Part shown: positions 1 through 7,695 of the stretch, piece by piece
Position numbering within the stretch: position 1 is the first letter of the stretch
How the letters are laid out: each line of letters starts with the position of its first letter
Source: Rathayibacter rhapontici
Lineage (GTDB): Bacteria > Actinomycetota > Actinomycetes > Actinomycetales > Microbacteriaceae
Assembly: GCF_001995175.1 (NCBI RefSeq)
Contig: NZ_MUKN01000004.1
Location: 1 to 64,000 of the forward strand
DNA length: 64,000 nucleotides
Direction of reading: 5' to 3'
Position numbers and translations under genes: made by a program
The notes under the pieces: generated by a model
The model's input: the letters and a program-made list of their open reading frames with translations, nothing else
Database searches by the model: none
What the model was told of the DNA's origin: nothing

Positions 1-216
1 CTCGAGCAGGCGCAGCGCCTCCTCGGCCGGCAGGTGCGCGAGCAGGCCGGGCAGCGGCACGAACTCGCCGAGGCCCTCCCGGCACGCGGGGCAGGCTCGG
101 AGGTGCTGCTCGTAGGCGCGGCGGTCGGCGCTCGACAGCGATCCGAGCAGGTAGGCGGCGTCCCAGTCCCGGAAGGCGTCGCCCTCGGGTGCGTCGTCAC
201 GCGCGTCGGTGCTCAC
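1..216 (-). CDS. zf-HC2 anti-sigma factor, N-terminal part (runs off the window)
   Basis: Zinc-binding anti-sigma factor expected to sequester the ECF sigma factor encoded immediately upstream of it until a stress signal arrives. The 72 visible codons contain YLLGSLSSADRRAYEQHL followed by H-x3-C-x2-C (HLRACPAC), the ZAS signature of this family. The GTG start shares bases with the sigma stop codon (GTGA), so the two genes are translationally coupled, which is the normal arrangement for such pairs. The membrane segment and sensor part, if any, lie beyond base 1, so I cannot say what signal it reads. The start is chosen from the overlap. Confidence 0.85.
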   Translation of the reverse strand, partial: MSTDARDDAPEGDAFRDWDAAYLLGSLSSADRRAYEQHLRACPACREGLGEFVPLPGLLAHLPAEEALRLLE

Positions 217-722
217 AGCTCGGTCACTCCTCTCTCCTGCAGTGCGAGCTTGAGCGCCCGCATGCCGTAGTGCATCCGCGATTTCACGGTGCCGGGCGCG
301 ATGCCCAGCAGGTCGGCGATCTCGGCGACCGACCGGCCGCCGTAGTACGCGTGCACGATCACCGTGCGGTGCTCGAGGCTGATGCCGCTGAGGGCGTCCG
401 AGAGCAGCCACGCGTCGAGCACCTGATCGGTGCGGTCGGCCGAGGGGCGCTCGGGCACCTCGTCGGTGCCGATCTCGCGGGCGTAGCGGGCGCTGCGGCG
501 GTCGTCGATGACGAGGTTGCGCGCGACGGTGTAGAGCCAGGACCGCGCGGCGGCCTCGCCCTGGGCGAGGATCGCGGGGTTCTTCCACGCGCGCAGCAGC
601 GCCTCCTGCACCACGTCCTCCGCCATCTGGCGGTCGCCGGTGAGCCGGAGGACGAACCTCCACAGCGCAGCCGAGTGCTCGTCGTGCAGTGCACGCAGCA
701 GCTCGGCCTGTTCCTCGGACAT
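213..722 (-). CDS. ECF sigma-70 family RNA polymerase sigma factor (SigL/SigK-like)
   Basis: Alternative sigma factor of 169 residues that would direct RNA polymerase to a stress or envelope regulon. Region 2 lies near residues 15-85 (core-binding segment GDRQMAEDVVQEALLRAW) and region 4 near 105-165, with the helix-turn-helix around GIAPGTVKSRMHYGMRAL. Length and two-domain layout are typical for ECF factors. The ATG at 722 is preceded by an AGAGGTGG ribosome site. It overlaps the downstream anti-sigma gene by four bases. The wording of region 4 resembles actinobacterial SigL/SigK, whose partners are zinc anti-sigmas; the subgroup is an inference. No auto-regulated promoter could be identified with confidence. 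Confidence 0.92.
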   Translation of the reverse strand: MSEEQAELLRALHDEHSAALWRFVLRLTGDRQMAEDVVQEALLRAWKNPAILAQGEAAARSWLYTVARNLVIDDRRSARYAREIGTDEVPERPSADRTDQVLDAWLLSDALSGISLEHRTVIVHAYYGGRSVAEIADLLGIAPGTVKSRMHYGMRALKLALQERGVTEL

Positions 723-818
723 GCACCACCTCTGACCCGTCCAACGTAACGGCGGCCCGTCCGGTTCATCCGCCGCCCCGGTTCGCGTCGACGGCCGCAC
801 TCTGGTACTCCGGGTACG

Positions 819-2024
819 GTGACCTTCCCCGACGCCGCCGATGCGGCCCGCGTGCGCGTGTTCCTGCGCGAGAACCGCGAGCAGATCCTCGCCGACGTCC
901 GCCACCTCGTCATGATCGAGAGCCCGAGCGACTCGCTCGAGGCCCTCGGGGAGCTGCACGCGTACCTCGTGCACTGGGTGGGCGAGCGCCTCGGCCACGC
1001 CGCCGAGATCGAGCACCAGCGCGAGCAGGACGCTCCGCGCGCGTCCAGCTGGACCTTCCCGGGCAGCGCGCCGGGCCGGGGCCCGCGGGGATCGCGGCCG
1101 TTCGTGGCGCTGCTCGGCCACTACGACACGGTCTGGCCGCTCGGCACGACCCGGGCCTGGCCCTTCGCGGTCGACGGCGACCGGCTCAGCGGTCCTGGCA
1201 CCTACGACATGAAGGTCGGCCTGGTGCAGATGGTCTGGGTCGTCGCGGCGCTGCGGCACGCGCGCCTGGAGCACCCCGCGATCCGACTCGTGATGAACGG
1301 CGACGAGGAGGTCGGCAGCCTGGTGTCGCGCTCGTTCCTCGAGCACCAGAGCCGCGGTGCCGAGGCGGCCCTCGTCTTCGAGGGCGCCATCGGCGACGCG
1401 GTGAAGACCGCCCGCAAGGGCATCGGCAACTTCGTCGTCGACGTCGTCGGCATCGAGGCGCACGCCGGCGTCGAGCCCGAGAAGGGCGCGAGCGCGATCC
1501 ACGAGCTCGGCGTCCTGATCCCCCGGGTGCTGGGCATCGCGCGGCCCGAGGCGGGGACCACGGTCAACATCGGCCTGATCGGCGGCGGCAGCCGGGTCAA
1601 CGTGACGACCGCGAAGGTGCGGCTCGAGCTCGAGGCACGCATCCGGAACTCCGCCGAGGCGGCTCGGGTGGAGGCCGAGATGAACGCGCTCCAGGCCTCG
1701 GACGAGCGGATCCGCATCGAGGTGCGCGGATCGTGGCAGCGCCCGGTGTTCGAGCGGAGCGCCGCCGTCGGCGCCCTGTTCCGCCGGGCCGAGCGGCTCG
1801 CCCGCACCATGGACCTGCCGCTCGTCGAGACCGCCGTCGGCGGGGCGAGCGACGGCAACCTGATCGCGGCCCTCGGCATCCCGGTGCTCGACGGTCTCGG
1901 CGCCCCCGGTGCGGGGGCGCACGCCCGCGGTGAGTCGGTGAGCATCGAGGGGATCCTCGAGCGCACCACCCTCGCCGCCCTGCTGGTGGCGAGCTTCGCC
2001 GCGGAAGGGGAGCGACTCCCGTGA
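819..2024 (+). CDS. M20 family metallopeptidase, carboxypeptidase G2-like
   Basis: Cytosolic zinc exopeptidase/amidohydrolase of 401 residues, likely removing a C-terminal glutamate or similar group. The dinuclear-zinc ligands of M20 are visible: HxD in GHYDTVWPLG (about residue 100), the bridging Asp in GPGTYDMKVG (about 131), and the general-base Glu in NGDEEVGS (about 163). The dimerisation lid domain follows (about 195-305, with IEAHAGVEPEKGASA), then the C-terminal His-bearing part. There is no signal peptide. The GTG start at 819 gives the best fit to the family N-terminus. The next gene starts inside its stop codon (GTGA), so the two are coupled. The true substrate is not determinable from sequence. 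Confidence 0.88.
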   Translation: MTFPDAADAARVRVFLRENREQILADVRHLVMIESPSDSLEALGELHAYLVHWVGERLGHAAEIEHQREQDAPRASSWTFPGSAPGRGPRGSRPFVALLGHYDTVWPLGTTRAWPFAVDGDRLSGPGTYDMKVGLVQMVWVVAALRHARLEHPAIRLVMNGDEEVGSLVSRSFLEHQSRGAEAALVFEGAIGDAVKTARKGIGNFVVDVVGIEAHAGVEPEKGASAIHELGVLIPRVLGIARPEAGTTVNIGLIGGGSRVNVTTAKVRLELEARIRNSAEAARVEAEMNALQASDERIRIEVRGSWQRPVFERSAAVGALFRRAERLARTMDLPLVETAVGGASDGNLIAALGIPVLDGLGAPGAGAHARGESVSIEGILERTTLAALLVASFAAEGERLP

Positions 2025-2428
2025 TCCACGAATCGAGACCGGTCGGGATCGTCATCGACGCGCCCGCCGACGAGGTCTACTCCTTCATCGTCGATCCCTC
2101 GAACCTGCCTCTCTGGGCCGCGGGGCTGGCGGAGTCGGACGTCGAGGAGGTCGACGGGCACTGGTTCGCCGACTCCCCGATGGGGCGGGTGGAGGTGGTC
2201 TTCGCTCCGCGGAACCCGTTCGGCGTCGCGGACCACCGCGTGATCACGGCCGAGGGGCGCGTCTTCGAGAACCCGCTGCGGGTGCTCGCGAACGGGGACG
2301 GCGCCGAGGTGGCCTTCACCGTGCGCCGCCACGAGGGGATGACACTCGAGCAGTGGGACGAGGACTGCGGCCGCGTGGCAGCGGATCTGGAGACCCTCCG
2401 CGGGCTGCTGGAGCGCACCGGGGACTGA
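2021..2428 (+). CDS. SRPBCC family protein (polyketide cyclase/dehydrase fold)
   Basis: Small helix-grip protein of 135 residues, with a START-like beta strand and helix at the N-terminus (VGIVIDAPADEVYSFIVD) and the family-typical SNLPLWAAGL stretch. Such proteins bind hydrophobic ligands or act as lipid/polyketide carriers or cyclases, but nothing here fixes a substrate. Its GTG start overlaps the stop codon of the M20 peptidase by four bases, so both are read from one message and may act on the same compound. It is acidic, without membrane segments. Function is unassigned beyond the fold. Confidence 0.75.
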   Translation: MIHESRPVGIVIDAPADEVYSFIVDPSNLPLWAAGLAESDVEEVDGHWFADSPMGRVEVVFAPRNPFGVADHRVITAEGRVFENPLRVLANGDGAEVAFTVRRHEGMTLEQWDEDCGRVAADLETLRGLLERTGD

Positions 2429-2491
2429 GCGTGCTCTAGATTCGTTGCAGCCCGGCGAGCGCCGGTCGCCCGCGCGAGAACGTTGGATGCG

Positions 2492-3940
2492 ATGACCTCT
2501 CCCGACCAGACTCCCGTCCGCCCCGCCGGCGGCATCGAGCTCAACGGCCTCGACACGATCCAGGAGTCGGAGCGGCACGGCCGCCCGCGCGATCTGTTCT
2601 GGCCGTGGTTCGCCGCGAACGTGTCGGTGCTGGGCCTGAGCTACGGCTCGTTCCTGCTCGGATTCGGCCTCTCCTTCGCGCAGGCCACCGCCGTCGCCGT
2701 GATCGGCATCGTCGTGTCCTTCCTCTTCTGCGGCTTCGTCGCCGTGGCGGGCAAGCGCGGCTCCGCGCCGACGATGGTGCTCAGCCGCGCCTCCTTCGGC
2801 GTGAACGGCAACCGCCTGGTCTCGGTGCTCTCGTGGCTGCTCACCGTGGGCTGGGAGACCGTGCTCGCCTCGCTCGCCGTGCTCGCGACCGCCACCGTCT
2901 TCGAGGAGTTCGGCTGGGACGGCGGAGTGCTGACGAAGGTCGTCGCGCTGATCGTGGTGGCCGCGCTGATCGTGATCGCCGGAGTCGTGGGCTTCCGTCT
3001 GATCATGCGCCTCCAGCTCGCGATCACGGTCGCCACCGGCGTGCTCACGGTGGTCTACGTCGCCCTCGTGCTCGACGACATCGACCTCGGCGCGGTCGCG
3101 AGCCTGCCCTCCGGCTCGGCCGGGGCCGTGATCGGCGGGCTCGTGTTCATGATGACCGGCTTCGGACTGGGCTGGGTGAACGCGGCGGCCGACTACTCCC
3201 GCTACCTGCCGCGCACGGCGGGGACCGGCGGGGTGATCGCCTGGACCACGATCGGCGGCGCGGTGGCCCCGGTCGTGCTCGTCGTGGTGGGCCTCCTGCT
3301 GGCGGGATCATCGCAGGAGCTGTCGGACGCGATCGCCGCCGACCCGATCGGCGCGCTCGCGACGATCCTGCCGACCTGGTTCCTCCTCCCGTTCATCGTC
3401 GTGGCCCTGCTCGGGCTCATCGGCGGCGCGGTGATGGACATCTACTCGTCCGGTCTCGCGCTGCTCAGCACCGGGCTGAAGGTCTCGCGACCGGTCGCCG
3501 CCGGGATCGACGGGGTGCTCATGGTGCTCGGCGCGATCTACGTCGTGTTCATCGCGGGCGACTTCCTCGGCCCGTTCCAGGGCTTCCTGATCACGCTCGG
3601 CGTGCCGATCGCCGCGTGGCTGGGCGTGTTCCTCGCCGACCTCCTCCTCCGCCGCCGCGACTACGACCAGGAGGCGCTCTACGACGCGCGGGGCCGCTAC
3701 GGCAGCGTCTCGATCGCGCCGGTGCTGCTCGTGGTGGTCGGCTCGGTGATCGGCTGGGGCCTCGTGGTCAACTCCTCCCCCGGCTTCGGGTGGGAGGGCT
3801 ACCTGCTCGGGCCGATCGGCGGACGCGAGGGCGAGTGGGCCTACGCCAACCTCGGGGTGCTCGCGGCGCTCGTGATCGGGTTCGTCGGCGCTCTCGTCTC
3901 CTCCTCGACGAGCGTGCGCCGGCAGGAGGCGCGCGCGTGA
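2492..3940 (+). CDS. NCS1 family nucleobase permease (cytosine/purine permease)
   Basis: Inner-membrane cation symporter for a nucleobase or related compound, 482 residues with about 12 hydrophobic segments. The N-terminal cytoplasmic stretch with GLDTIQESERHGRPRDLFWPWFAAN is the NCS1 hallmark, and the conserved GFRLIMRLQ and GWVNAAADYSRYLPR segments occur in the middle. I start at ATG 2492; a TTG at 2483 in the same frame is possible but neither has a strong ribosome site. The downstream cysteine hydrolase overlaps its stop codon, suggesting uptake followed by hydrolysis of the same or a derived compound. The exact substrate (cytosine, allantoin, nicotinamide-like) is open. Confidence 0.85.
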   Translation: MTSPDQTPVRPAGGIELNGLDTIQESERHGRPRDLFWPWFAANVSVLGLSYGSFLLGFGLSFAQATAVAVIGIVVSFLFCGFVAVAGKRGSAPTMVLSRASFGVNGNRLVSVLSWLLTVGWETVLASLAVLATATVFEEFGWDGGVLTKVVALIVVAALIVIAGVVGFRLIMRLQLAITVATGVLTVVYVALVLDDIDLGAVASLPSGSAGAVIGGLVFMMTGFGLGWVNAAADYSRYLPRTAGTGGVIAWTTIGGAVAPVVLVVVGLLLAGSSQELSDAIAADPIGALATILPTWFLLPFIVVALLGLIGGAVMDIYSSGLALLSTGLKVSRPVAAGIDGVLMVLGAIYVVFIAGDFLGPFQGFLITLGVPIAAWLGVFLADLLLRRRDYDQEALYDARGRYGSVSIAPVLLVVVGSVIGWGLVVNSSPGFGWEGYLLGPIGGREGEWAYANLGVLAALVIGFVGALVSSSTSVRRQEARA

Positions 3941-4481
3941 GCCTGCTCGTCGCGATCGACCTGCAGCACGTGTTCGCCGATGCCGACTCGCCCTGGGGCT
4001 CGTCGGAGTTCGAGCGGGCGGCCGCGGGGACGGCGCGGCTCCTGCCCCTCTTCGGCGACCGGGTCGTGACCACCCGATTCACCGCGCCGACCGAGCCGCA
4101 GGGCGCCTGGGTGCCGTACTACCGGGACTGGCCGTTCGCGCTCGTGCCGGACGGCGATCCGCTCTACGCCCTCGTGCCCGGGTTCGACGGCCACCGGGTG
4201 CTCACGGCGACGACGTTCGGCAAGTGGGGGCCCGAGCTCGAGGCGCTGCTCGACGACTCGCACGAGATCGTCCTGACCGGGGTGTCGACGGACTGCTGCG
4301 TGCTGTCGACGGCGCTGGCGGCGGCGGACGCGGGTGTGCGCGTGCGCGTCGTCGCGGACGCTGCGCGGGAGCCTCCGAGACCGACCACCGCCGCGCACTG
4401 GAGGCGATGGCGCTCTACGCGCCGCTGATCGAGCTGACGACCGTGGACGAGGTGCTCGCGCAGGTCGCCGGCGGCGGCTGA
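3937..4481 (+). CDS. isochorismatase-like cysteine hydrolase (frame broken as read)
   Basis: Amidase-type hydrolase of the isochorismatase/nicotinamidase fold, about 181 residues when repaired. Catalytic Asp is in VAIDLQHVF at the N-terminus, the Lys in TTFGKWGPEL (about 96), and the Cys nucleophile in GVSTDCCVLSTALAA (about 118). The GTG start overlaps the permease stop (GTGA). At 4361 the frame shifts: upstream reads VVADA, downstream continues as CAGASETDHRRALEAMALY in the frame that ends at 4481, so one base is missing (GACGC followed by T). The tail fits the family perfectly after the break, which argues for a recent mutation or sequencing error and not decay. Confidence 0.8.
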
Positions 4482-4536
4482 GCGCGCTCCCGACCGCCGC
4501 TGTGCCGAGGCCGCTCAGTACCGGCATGATGGGCGG

Positions 4537-5462
4537 ATGCCCAGCACGGACGGCCGCGAGTCGGCAGCACCCCGGATCCTCGTCGTCGGCGAAGCGCTGA
4601 TCGACATCGTCGAGCGCGACGGCGCGAGCAGCGAGCACGTCGCGGGTCGCCCGCCAACGTCGCGCTCACCCTCGCGCGACTCGGTCGCGACGCGACCCTC
4701 GTCACCGACATCGCCGACGACGAGCGCGGACGCCGCATCGGCGAGCACCTCGGCGCGTCGGGCGTGAGCGTCGTGCACGGCGACGCCGCCCGCACGTCGA
4801 CCGCGAAGGCGCGCATCCGGCCCGACGGCTCGGCCGAGTACGAGTTCGACCTGTCGTGGAACCCGCCGGCGGCGGACCCGACGCCGTTCGGCCACGTCCA
4901 CACCGGCTCGATCGCCGTCTACCTCGAGCCCGGCGGATCCGCGATCCTCGACCTGCTGGAGGCGCTGCCGGCCGGCACGACCGCGAGCGTGGACGCGAAC
5001 ATCCGCCCGGCGCTGGTGGGCCCGCGCGCCGAGGCGCTCGCGCGCTTCGAGCGGGTGGCCGCCTCGTGCGAGATCGTGAAGCTCAGCGACGAGGACGCCG
5101 AGTGGCTCTACCCCACCGTGCAGCTCGACGAGGTGCTCACCCGGATCCTCGGCCTGGGTGCGCGGCTCGCCGTCATCACCCGGGGCGGCGACGGACTGCT
5201 CCTGGCGTCCGCGGTCGCCCGGGCGACGGTGCCGGCCGCCCGGATCGTCGTGGCCGACACGATCGGGGCCGGCGACTCCGCGATGGGCGCGATCCTCGAC
5301 GAGGCGTTCCGGCAGGGGCTCGGCGCGCCGAACGGGATGCTGCTCGACGAGCCCGCGCTGCGGGCGATCGGACGCTGGGCGGCGCGGGTCGCCGGCATCA
5401 CGACGTCGCGCGCCGGAGCGAACCCGCCCACCCGCGCCGAGGCCGAGGCCGAGGCCGAGTAG
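4537..5462 (+). CDS. PfkB family carbohydrate kinase (frame broken as read)
   Basis: ATP-dependent sugar or nucleoside kinase of the ribokinase fold, about 308 residues if repaired, the usual length for fructokinase-like members. The N-terminus ILVVGEALIDIVERDG is the first substrate motif; the second signature and catalytic base are in VVADTIGAGDSAMGAI near residue 245, where GAGD forms the anion hole. At 4646 one base (or a small deletion of 4) is missing: the upstream frame reads HVAG, and the family segment SPANVALTLARLGRDATLV follows in the next frame. It sits 55 bp after the hydrolase gene on the same strand; its sugar substrate cannot be named. Confidence 0.82.
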
Positions 5463-5471
5463 ATCGTCACG

Positions 5472-5491
5472 GACCCGTCACTCGACGGGTC
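5472..5491 (+). terminator. hairpin after the PfkB gene
   Basis: An 8-bp perfect stem (GACCCGTC / GACGGGTC) with a 4-base loop begins ten bases after the kinase stop codon and is followed by CTTCC. It is a reasonable weak intrinsic terminator separating the kinase from the next gene. Confidence 0.5.
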
Positions 5492-5527
5492 TTCCGCCGG
5501 GGGCGGTGCCTGTTCCTAGACTCGGGC

Positions 5528-6043
5528 ATGGGAACAGCACCGAGCTCCACCGCCACGGTCGTCCTGCTCGTCGGTCCGGGGACCGACGGCCTGCTGCGCG
5601 ACCTCGACGCCCTGCCCAACGTCGACGCCCGTCCGGGCACCGGCCCGGGCGCGCACCCGTCCGCCTCCACCTACCTGCTGCACGACGCGGATCCGCTCGA
5701 GCACGTCGCGAACGCCTGGATCGAGTTCTTCGAGGACCGGGCGACGCACGGCGCGCTCGACGTCGAGATCGAGACGGCGCTGGGCGTCTTCCGCCGCGGC
5801 GAGGCCGCCCTGCCCGACTACTACGTGGTGCTCGAGCCGGAGTCGGCGCCGGCGAACTGGAAGCACTGGTGGCTGGGAGTGCTGCCGCACGCGGCGCCCG
5901 CGCGAGTGCTGCCGAGCTCGTCCGACCCCGGGGCCGTCCGCCGGCTGCTGGGCCGGCTCCCGCAGGGGCGGCCGTTCCCGGACCCGGCGTCGTGGCTCCC
6001 GGACGTGCGCTTCAGCGTGCCGGACCGCATCGGGCTCGTCTGA
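5528..6043 (+). CDS. uncharacterised 171-residue protein
   Basis: I do not recognise this protein. It is soluble and acidic, without signal peptide or membrane segments. It begins with a small alanine/threonine-rich stretch and a strand-like VVLLVGPGTDGLLRDLD, then contains a Trp-rich piece (ANWKHWWLGVLPH) and ends with PDVRFSVPDRIGLV. The composition is typical of neighbouring genes and the reading frame is clean. The ATG at 5528 is taken because it follows the terminator of the kinase gene and because the upstream part of the frame has no coding character. It appears monocistronic. A family-restricted Microbacteriaceae protein is the most I would claim. Confidence 0.65.
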   Translation: MGTAPSSTATVVLLVGPGTDGLLRDLDALPNVDARPGTGPGAHPSASTYLLHDADPLEHVANAWIEFFEDRATHGALDVEIETALGVFRRGEAALPDYYVVLEPESAPANWKHWWLGVLPHAAPARVLPSSSDPGAVRRLLGRLPQGRPFPDPASWLPDVRFSVPDRIGLV

Positions 6044-6112
6044 CCCGTTGCCCGCCTCCGCCGCCGGGTATTGACTGATCGCGATCGCACCCCGAGCAGG
6101 AAGAAGGACACC

Positions 6113-6529
6113 GTGGCCACCAGTCTCAGCCCCTACATCGGCTTCGCCGGCAACGCCCGCGAGGCGATGGAGTTCTACCGATCGGTGTTCGGAGGCGAGC
6201 TGCAGGCCAGCACGTACGCCGACTTCCAGGCGAGCGAGGACCCCGCCGACCAGGACCGCCTCATGCACTCGCAGCTGACCCTGCCCAACGGACTCCTGCT
6301 GATGGGGTCGGACAACCCCAGCGCCATGCCGGCGTCGGAGGGCAGCAGGATCCAGATCGCGCTCTTCGGCGAGGACGACGCCGAGCTGAGCCGCTGGTTC
6401 GCGGCGCTCGCCGAGGGCGGCGAGACTCCGATGCCCCTGTCCGACTCCCCCTGGGGCGACCGGTTCGGCATGCTGGTGGACCGCTACGGAGTGGAGTGGA
6501 TGGTCAACATCTCGCCCGCGTCGGACTGA
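6113..6529 (+). CDS. VOC family protein (glyoxalase/PhnB-like)
   Basis: Small metal-dependent-fold protein of 138 residues with the PhnB/3-demethylubiquinone-like layout: SPYIGFAGNAREAMEFYRSV at the start, the MHSQLTLPNGLLLMGSDNP strand pair, and the C-terminal WGDRFGMLVDRYGVEWMVN motif. Family members bind or modify small molecules; this subgroup often lacks a defined enzyme activity. The GTG at 6113 is chosen over an upstream in-frame ATG at 6071 because AGGAAGAAGGA lies at the right distance in front of it and homologous N-termini begin near SPYIGF. A strong hairpin follows the gene. Confidence 0.82.
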   Translation: MATSLSPYIGFAGNAREAMEFYRSVFGGELQASTYADFQASEDPADQDRLMHSQLTLPNGLLLMGSDNPSAMPASEGSRIQIALFGEDDAELSRWFAALAEGGETPMPLSDSPWGDRFGMLVDRYGVEWMVNISPASD

Positions 6530-6565
6530 GCGTCCCGATCGGCCTCCGCGCAGGCGCAGAATGGA

Positions 6566-6597
6566 GGGACCGCTCGGCTCCGGTCGCGAGCGGTCCC
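6566..6597 (+). terminator. intrinsic terminator after the VOC gene
   Basis: An 11-bp perfect stem (GGGACCGCTCG / CGAGCGGTCCC) with a 10-base loop, followed by CTCTT. It lies between the VOC gene and fgd, so fgd has its own promoter downstream. Confidence 0.7.
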
Positions 6598-6620
6598 CTC
6601 TTGACTGACGAAGGCTGCAG

Positions 6621-7636
6621 ATGACGATCACGCTCGGGTACAAGGCGTCGGCGGAGCAGTTCGGGGCACGGGAGCTCGTCGAGCTCGCCGTCGCCGCCGA
6701 ACGGCACGGATTCGAGAGCGCGGTGGTCTCGGACCACTTCCAGCCGTGGCGCCACACCGGCGGCCACGCGCCGTTCTCGCTCGCGTGGCTCGCCGCGGCC
6801 GGCGAGCGGACGTCGACCATCCGGCTCGGCACCTCCGTGATGACGCCGCACTACCGCTACAACCCGGCCGTGATCGCGCAGGCGTTCGGAACCCTCGGGG
6901 TGCTCTACCCCAACCGCATCATGCTCGGCGTCGGCACGGGCGAGGCGCTGAACGAGGTCGCGACCGGCTACCAGGCGCCGGCGAGCAGACCTGGCCCGAT
7001 TTCAAGGAGCGCTTCGCGCGGCTGCGCGAGGCGGTGCGCCTGATGCGCGCGCTGTGGGCGGGCGACCGGGTCTCGTTCGACGGCGAGTACTACTCCACCC
7101 ACGAGGCGTCGATCTACGACAAGCCCGAGAGCGGAGTGCCGGTGTACATCGCCGCGGGCGGCCCGGTCGTCGCGAAGTACGCGGGCCGCGCCGGCGACGG
7201 CTTCATCTGCACCTCCGGCAAGGGGATGGAGCTGTACACCGAGAAACTGCTGCCCGCGGTGGAGGAGGGCGCGGCGGCGGGCGGACGCGACTCCTCGACG
7301 ATCGACCGGATGATCGAGATCAAGCTCTCCTACGACCCCGACCCGGCGCTCGCGCTCGAGAACACCCGCTTCTGGGCGCCGCTCTCGCTCACTCCCGAGC
7401 AGAAGCACTCGCTGACGGACCCGGTCGACATGGAGCGCGCCGCCGACGAGCTGCCGATCGAGCAGGTCGCCAAGCGCTGGATCGTGGGCTCCGACCCCGA
7501 CGAGACCGTGGCGCAGATCAAGCCCTACGTCGACGCGGGCTTCACCCACCTCGTGTTCCACGCCCCCGGCGACGACCAGCAGCGCTTCTTCGACGCGTTC
7601 GAGCGCGATCTCGCGCCGCGCCTGCGCGCGCTCTGA
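6621..7636 (+). CDS. fgd: F420-dependent glucose-6-phosphate dehydrogenase (frame broken as read)
   Basis: Luciferase-like F420 enzyme that oxidises glucose 6-phosphate and supplies reduced F420 (F420H2); about 338 residues, the usual FGD length. Seen: [17 protein letters not shown] at the start, [50 protein letters not shown], and the later [26 protein letters not shown] in two pieces. At 6982 one base is missing (after CCGGC): upstream ends YQAPA, downstream resumes [18 protein letters not shown]. The ATG follows GAAGG. fbiC, which makes the F420 chromophore, starts 60 bp downstream, so the pair forms an F420 module. Confidence 0.87.
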
Positions 7637-7695
7637 GCACCCTCCCTCCCGCCGGCCCCGCGCCGGCCGACCCCTCCGGAAGAGCCGCCACCCGC